Shown piece after piece: positions 22,981 to 25,301 of a stretch of DNA of 25,301 nt. Where the stretch lies: contig JAEYRA010000032.1 in NCBI GenBank assembly GCA_023409755.1, positions 1 through 25,301 of the forward strand, written 5' to 3'. The stretch is from Bacillota bacterium (GTDB taxonomy: Bacteria; Bacillota; Clostridia; Christensenellales; UMGS416). Both the position numbers and the translations under genes were made by a program. Within the stretch, counting starts at the first letter, position 1, and each line of letters begins with the position of its first letter. The notes under the pieces were generated by a model. It did no database searches and had not been told where the DNA came from. It worked only from the letters and a program-made list of their open reading frames with translations.

Positions 22981-23874
22981 TCAGGTGGAGACTTTCGTCT
23001 TCACCCACAGTTCCATCGAGGTACCCTCCGATGAGGTGTCGCCATAGAGCTCCGCTGCAAAAGGCTCGATGGTCACGTTGTGGTTTGGCAGCCATACACC
23101 AAAGAGATAGTCGTTGGCCTTGTTCAGAGCATTCGTCGTGAGATGGTAGAAGTTTTCAGCCTCAAAGGCGCACACCACATAGTCCCCGACCGGAAGGGTC
23201 CAATGCACGAGGCCCGGTTGTTCCGTTTGCACTTGGACTTCCGCGCCGGCAAAGTAGGTGAAGCAGCCCTCTGTTTGCCCGGCATATGCGACACCCAGTT
23301 CGTTGCCGTCGGGCAGGAGCCCCGAAACATTCTCCTTTTCCAGGTGCAAGCGATCCCAGAGTTCGCCGAGAAAATCGATCCCAGGCGTGTCGGCCATTGA
23401 GTTCTGCACGGTGAACCCCGTAAACAGGCGGGGAGCCGGCAGTGTGGTGCGGCGAATCTCCAGCACGATGCCATTCGCCTCAAGGGGGACGTTTTCATCG
23501 ACTAGGATGTACTTGAGCGATAAGTCCGGCATTTGGAAGTGAGAGAGCTGCCGAGGTGCGGCACGGTATTCCTCCGGTGTCAGACCATAGGCATCCTTGA
23601 AGGCCCTGGTGAAGGTCTCGTGGTTTTCAAAGCCGTAGTCGAGCGCTACGTCCATGATGCGACGGTGGTTATGTGCCAGATGGTCGGCAGCGTTGGCCAA
23701 CCGGCGCAACCGCACATACTCCATGACAGGCTTGCCCACCAGACGGTTGAAGAGCCGCTGATAGTAAAATGGCGACAGGTGGGCAATGCTTGCCAGTTGA
23801 TCAATCTCGATCCTCTCCGGCAGGTTCTCCTCGATCCATTGGATCGTACTTTGGATGGATTCCCATGCTTGCAT
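22981..23874 (-). CDS. AraC-family regulator with GyrI-like ligand-binding domain
   Basis: Residues 1-110 hold an N-terminal AraC DNA-binding domain with IEIDQLASIAHLSPFYYQRLFNRLVGKPVMEYVRLRRL and the second unit IMDVALDYGFENHETFTRAFKDAYGLTPEEYR. Residues from about 135 to 297 form a GyrI-like/SOUL-type small-molecule domain (RRTTLPAPRLFTGFTVQNS ... LGVAYAG ... LPVGDYVVCAFEAENFYHLTTNALNKANDYLFGVWLP). This layout is that of multidrug-sensing regulators such as Rob and BltR-type activators. ATG 23874 is chosen because AGGAGG lies 8 bases before it; an upstream in-frame ATG at 23940 would add 22 residues across the ribosome site. Target genes are unknown. Confidence 0.9.
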   Translation of the reverse strand: MQAWESIQSTIQWIEENLPERIEIDQLASIAHLSPFYYQRLFNRLVGKPVMEYVRLRRLANAADHLAHNHRRIMDVALDYGFENHETFTRAFKDAYGLTPEEYRAAPRQLSHFQMPDLSLKYILVDENVPLEANGIVLEIRRTTLPAPRLFTGFTVQNSMADTPGIDFLGELWDRLHLEKENVSGLLPDGNELGVAYAGQTEGCFTYFAGAEVQVQTEQPGLVHWTLPVGDYVVCAFEAENFYHLTTNALNKANDYLFGVWLPNHNVTIEPFAAELYGDTSSEGTSMELWVKTKVST

Positions 23875-23952
23875 GTCATGCACCTCCTGGTTCCCAGCAT
23901 AACAGACGGAAGGAATGGGCTCTTGACGCACAGTGCTCACCCTTTTGCGGCG

Positions 23953-23986
23953 AAAGAAAAGGGACGACCGGCGATTCGGTCGTCCC
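23953..23986 (-). terminator. Minus-strand terminator after the small membrane protein gene
   Basis: GGGACGACCG (23961-23970) pairs perfectly with CGGTCGTCCC (23977-23986) across a 6-base loop. Read on the minus strand it ends in TTTTCTTT (23953-23960). It closes the isomerase and membrane-protein transcript and separates it from the AraC gene downstream. Confidence 0.9.
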
Positions 23987-24005
23987 CCTGGTTCGCTTGA
24001 CTATT

Positions 24006-24197
24006 TCATCCTAAGTAGAGAACCAAAAGCACCAGATTGCCAGCCCCAACGATGAAAAAACCGACGCACGCGACGATTGCGATGCGCTGCCAACTCTGGG
24101 ACATACCGGCTCGATGTATCTGCAATGCCAACACGACGATGGCTGCAACAGCACAGAGCATTGCGACGGATACGGCAATCAGGGCGGCGGTGGCCAT
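24006..24197 (-). CDS. Small two-helix membrane protein
   Basis: On the minus strand, ATG 24197 opens 63 codons. The product is very hydrophobic, with two likely membrane segments at about residues 4-26 (ALIAVSVAMLCAVAAIVVLAL) and 40-62 (IAIVACVGFFIVGAGNLVLLVLYLG, end of protein), joined by a short polar stretch IHRAGMSQSWQR. GAGGAG overlaps the stop of the isomerase gene 10 bases upstream, so the two are probably translationally coupled. A longer in-frame reading upstream (to 24473) lies antiparallel in the isomerase gene and is not real. I do not recognise the family and no function can be given. Confidence 0.7.
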   Translation of the reverse strand: MATAALIAVSVAMLCAVAAIVVLALQIHRAGMSQSWQRIAIVACVGFFIVGAGNLVLLVLYLG

Positions 24198-24207
24198 GTT
24201 TCTCTCC

Positions 24208-25301
24208 TCAGAACGGGTTCTCCGTGGGGTAGGGCAGGCTCTTGGGGCGGTTGTGGTCGATTTCCTCCACACCCAGCATCCGTAGGGCCGAGAAGAGCGT
24301 GCGGCCGATCTGCTCGAACGCGACACCGCCGTGGTGGGGGTAGCGCTTCTCAATGAGTACATGACGGTAGAAACGAGCCATTTCCGGAATGGCAAATACG
24401 CCGATGCCGCCAAAGCTGCGGGTCTCAGTGGGCAGCACTTCACCGTGGGCGATGTAGCTGCGAAGCTTCGCATCGGCCGTGCCCTGCAGGCGGAAGAACG
24501 TGATGCCGCCGGGGATCAGGTCGCCTTCCAGCGTCCCGCGGGAGATGTTGGGTTCGCTGTCGGGCTCCAAAGAGCGGTGCATGATGAGCTGATACTTCAT
24601 CTCCGGCTTGCGCACGTAGCAGGCCGGCGTGTTGCCGCAGTGGAAGCCCATGAACAGTTCCTGATTGGTGTAATCGTATTTGCCCTGCACTTCGCTGCGG
24701 TACATGTCGGCCGGTACGGTGTTGTTGATGTCAAGCAGCGTTGCGGGTTTGCCCGTGGCACAGGCGATGATGTACTCGCTCAGCGCGCCGTAGATGTCCA
24801 CCTCACAGGCCACAGGGATGAGGCGGCTCATGAGCCGGGAGTTGACGTAGCAAGGCACGAAGCCGAACTGTGTTTGGAAGGCCGGCCAGCACTTGTTGGC
24901 CATGGCGACATACTGAGATGCGCCGGCGTTCTTCTCGGCCCAGTCCAGTAGCGTCAGCTCAAACTGAGCAAGCTTGGGCAGGATGCCAGGCATCTTGTTG
25001 CCGGTACCCAGTTCGGCTTTCATGTCAGCCATCACTGCCTCGATGCGGCTGTCGCCGGCGTGTTCATTGAAGCTGGCGAACATGTCGAGCTCGGAGTTCT
25101 CTTGAATCTCAACGCCCAGATCGAACAGGGGTTTGATCGGCGCGTTGCAGGCCAGGAAGTCGAACGGGCGTGGGCCAAAGGTCATGATTTTCAGGCTCTT
25201 GAGACCCAGGATGATGCGAGCGACCGGCACAAACTCGCCAATCATACGCGCAACGGCATTGGCGTCACCGACGGGGTGCTCGGGGATGTGAACCTTGAGG
25301 C
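24208..25301 (-). CDS. L-fucose/L-arabinose isomerase family protein, N-terminus beyond the window
   Basis: The minus-strand frame is open through the window edge; the visible start-like ATG at 25245 is internal, since codons continue upstream (LKVHIPEHPVGDANAVAR). The 364 visible residues match the C-terminal two-thirds of the fucose isomerase fold, which converts aldoses to ketoses with a metal ion. Metal ligands fit Glu in PVACEVDIYGALSEY, Asp in ATLLDINNTVP, and His in LFMGFHCGNTPACY. The C-terminal domain (GGITFFRLQGTADAKLRSYIAHGEVL ... GGIGVFAIPEMARFYRHVLIEKRYPHHGGVAFEQIG) is typical. Whether the substrate is fucose, arabinose or another sugar cannot be decided from this part. Confidence 0.85.
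   Translation of the reverse strand, partial: LKVHIPEHPVGDANAVARMIGEFVPVARIILGLKSLKIMTFGPRPFDFLACNAPIKPLFDLGVEIQENSELDMFASFNEHAGDSRIEAVMADMKAELGTGNKMPGILPKLAQFELTLLDWAEKNAGASQYVAMANKCWPAFQTQFGFVPCYVNSRLMSRLIPVACEVDIYGALSEYIIACATGKPATLLDINNTVPADMYRSEVQGKYDYTNQELFMGFHCGNTPACYVRKPEMKYQLIMHRSLEPDSEPNISRGTLEGDLIPGGITFFRLQGTADAKLRSYIAHGEVLPTETRSFGGIGVFAIPEMARFYRHVLIEKRYPHHGGVAFEQIGRTLFSALRMLGVEEIDHNRPKSLPYPTENPF

Noticed and set aside
24198..24473. Longer N-terminus for the small membrane protein
   Set aside because: The extension runs within the isomerase gene on the same strand in another frame, and the ATG at 24197 has a good ribosome site.

Overview
The window looks like a chromosomal segment of a GC-rich, spore-forming Firmicute, most likely a gut- or rumen-type clostridium. 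Three things support this: an intact sporulation sigma factor of the SigK type, a T-box leader in front of the tryptophan operon, and strong AGGAGG ribosome binding sites before nearly every gene. No phage, insertion sequence, CRISPR array, tRNA or rRNA was seen. Genus and species cannot be told from the sequence alone.

Layout, left to right. (1) 1-84: the tail of a small heavy-metal-binding (HMA) protein. (2) 150-6946: a sigma-A promoter, a T-box riboswitch with its terminator, and the complete tryptophan operon trpE-G-D-C-F-B-A, in which every gene overlaps the next. (3) 6963-7717: sigK, whose start region lies inside a hairpin that would hide its ribosome binding site in read-through trp transcripts. 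(4) 7781-9700: an AAC(3)-fold acetyltransferase and a Gfo/Idh/MocA oxidoreductase, ended by a strong terminator. (5) 9866-15209: a four-gene operon for intracellular phosphorolysis of beta-mannosides: cellobiose 2-epimerase, two GH130 phosphorylases and a phosphohexomutase. Its sigma-A promoter is flanked by an 8-bp inverted repeat. (6) 15295-16950: a separately transcribed ADP-ribosylglycohydrolase-fold protein with a C-terminal beta domain. (7) 17015-18835: pyruvate kinase with a C-terminal PEP-utiliser-like domain. (8) 18836-20599: a structured non-coding stretch with a terminator, then an AraC-HTH protein with an unusual large C-terminal domain. (9) 20600-22971: an unannotated 39-codon basic mini-gene on the minus strand, then lysA and a methyltransferase. 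(10) 22981-25301, minus strand: an AraC/GyrI-like regulator, a 63-residue two-helix membrane protein and the C-terminal part of an L-fucose isomerase family enzyme.

How the genes work together. The trp operon encodes all steps from chorismate to tryptophan, and the T-box ties its expression to tRNA-Trp charging. In the mannoside operon, the epimerase would turn mannobiose into mannosyl-glucose. GH130 enzymes would split mannosyl-glucose and mannooligosaccharides with phosphate to mannose-1-phosphate, and the mutase would give mannose-6-phosphate. Pyruvate kinase lies nearby under its own promoter. No transporter or secreted mannanase lies in the window.

The parts most worth a second look are the sigK start-site hairpin with a sporulation-type promoter in its loop, the 39-codon mini-gene, the operator-like repeats before the mannoside operon, and the AraC protein with a peptidase-like sensory domain. 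Nothing here is clearly a wholly new multi-gene system.
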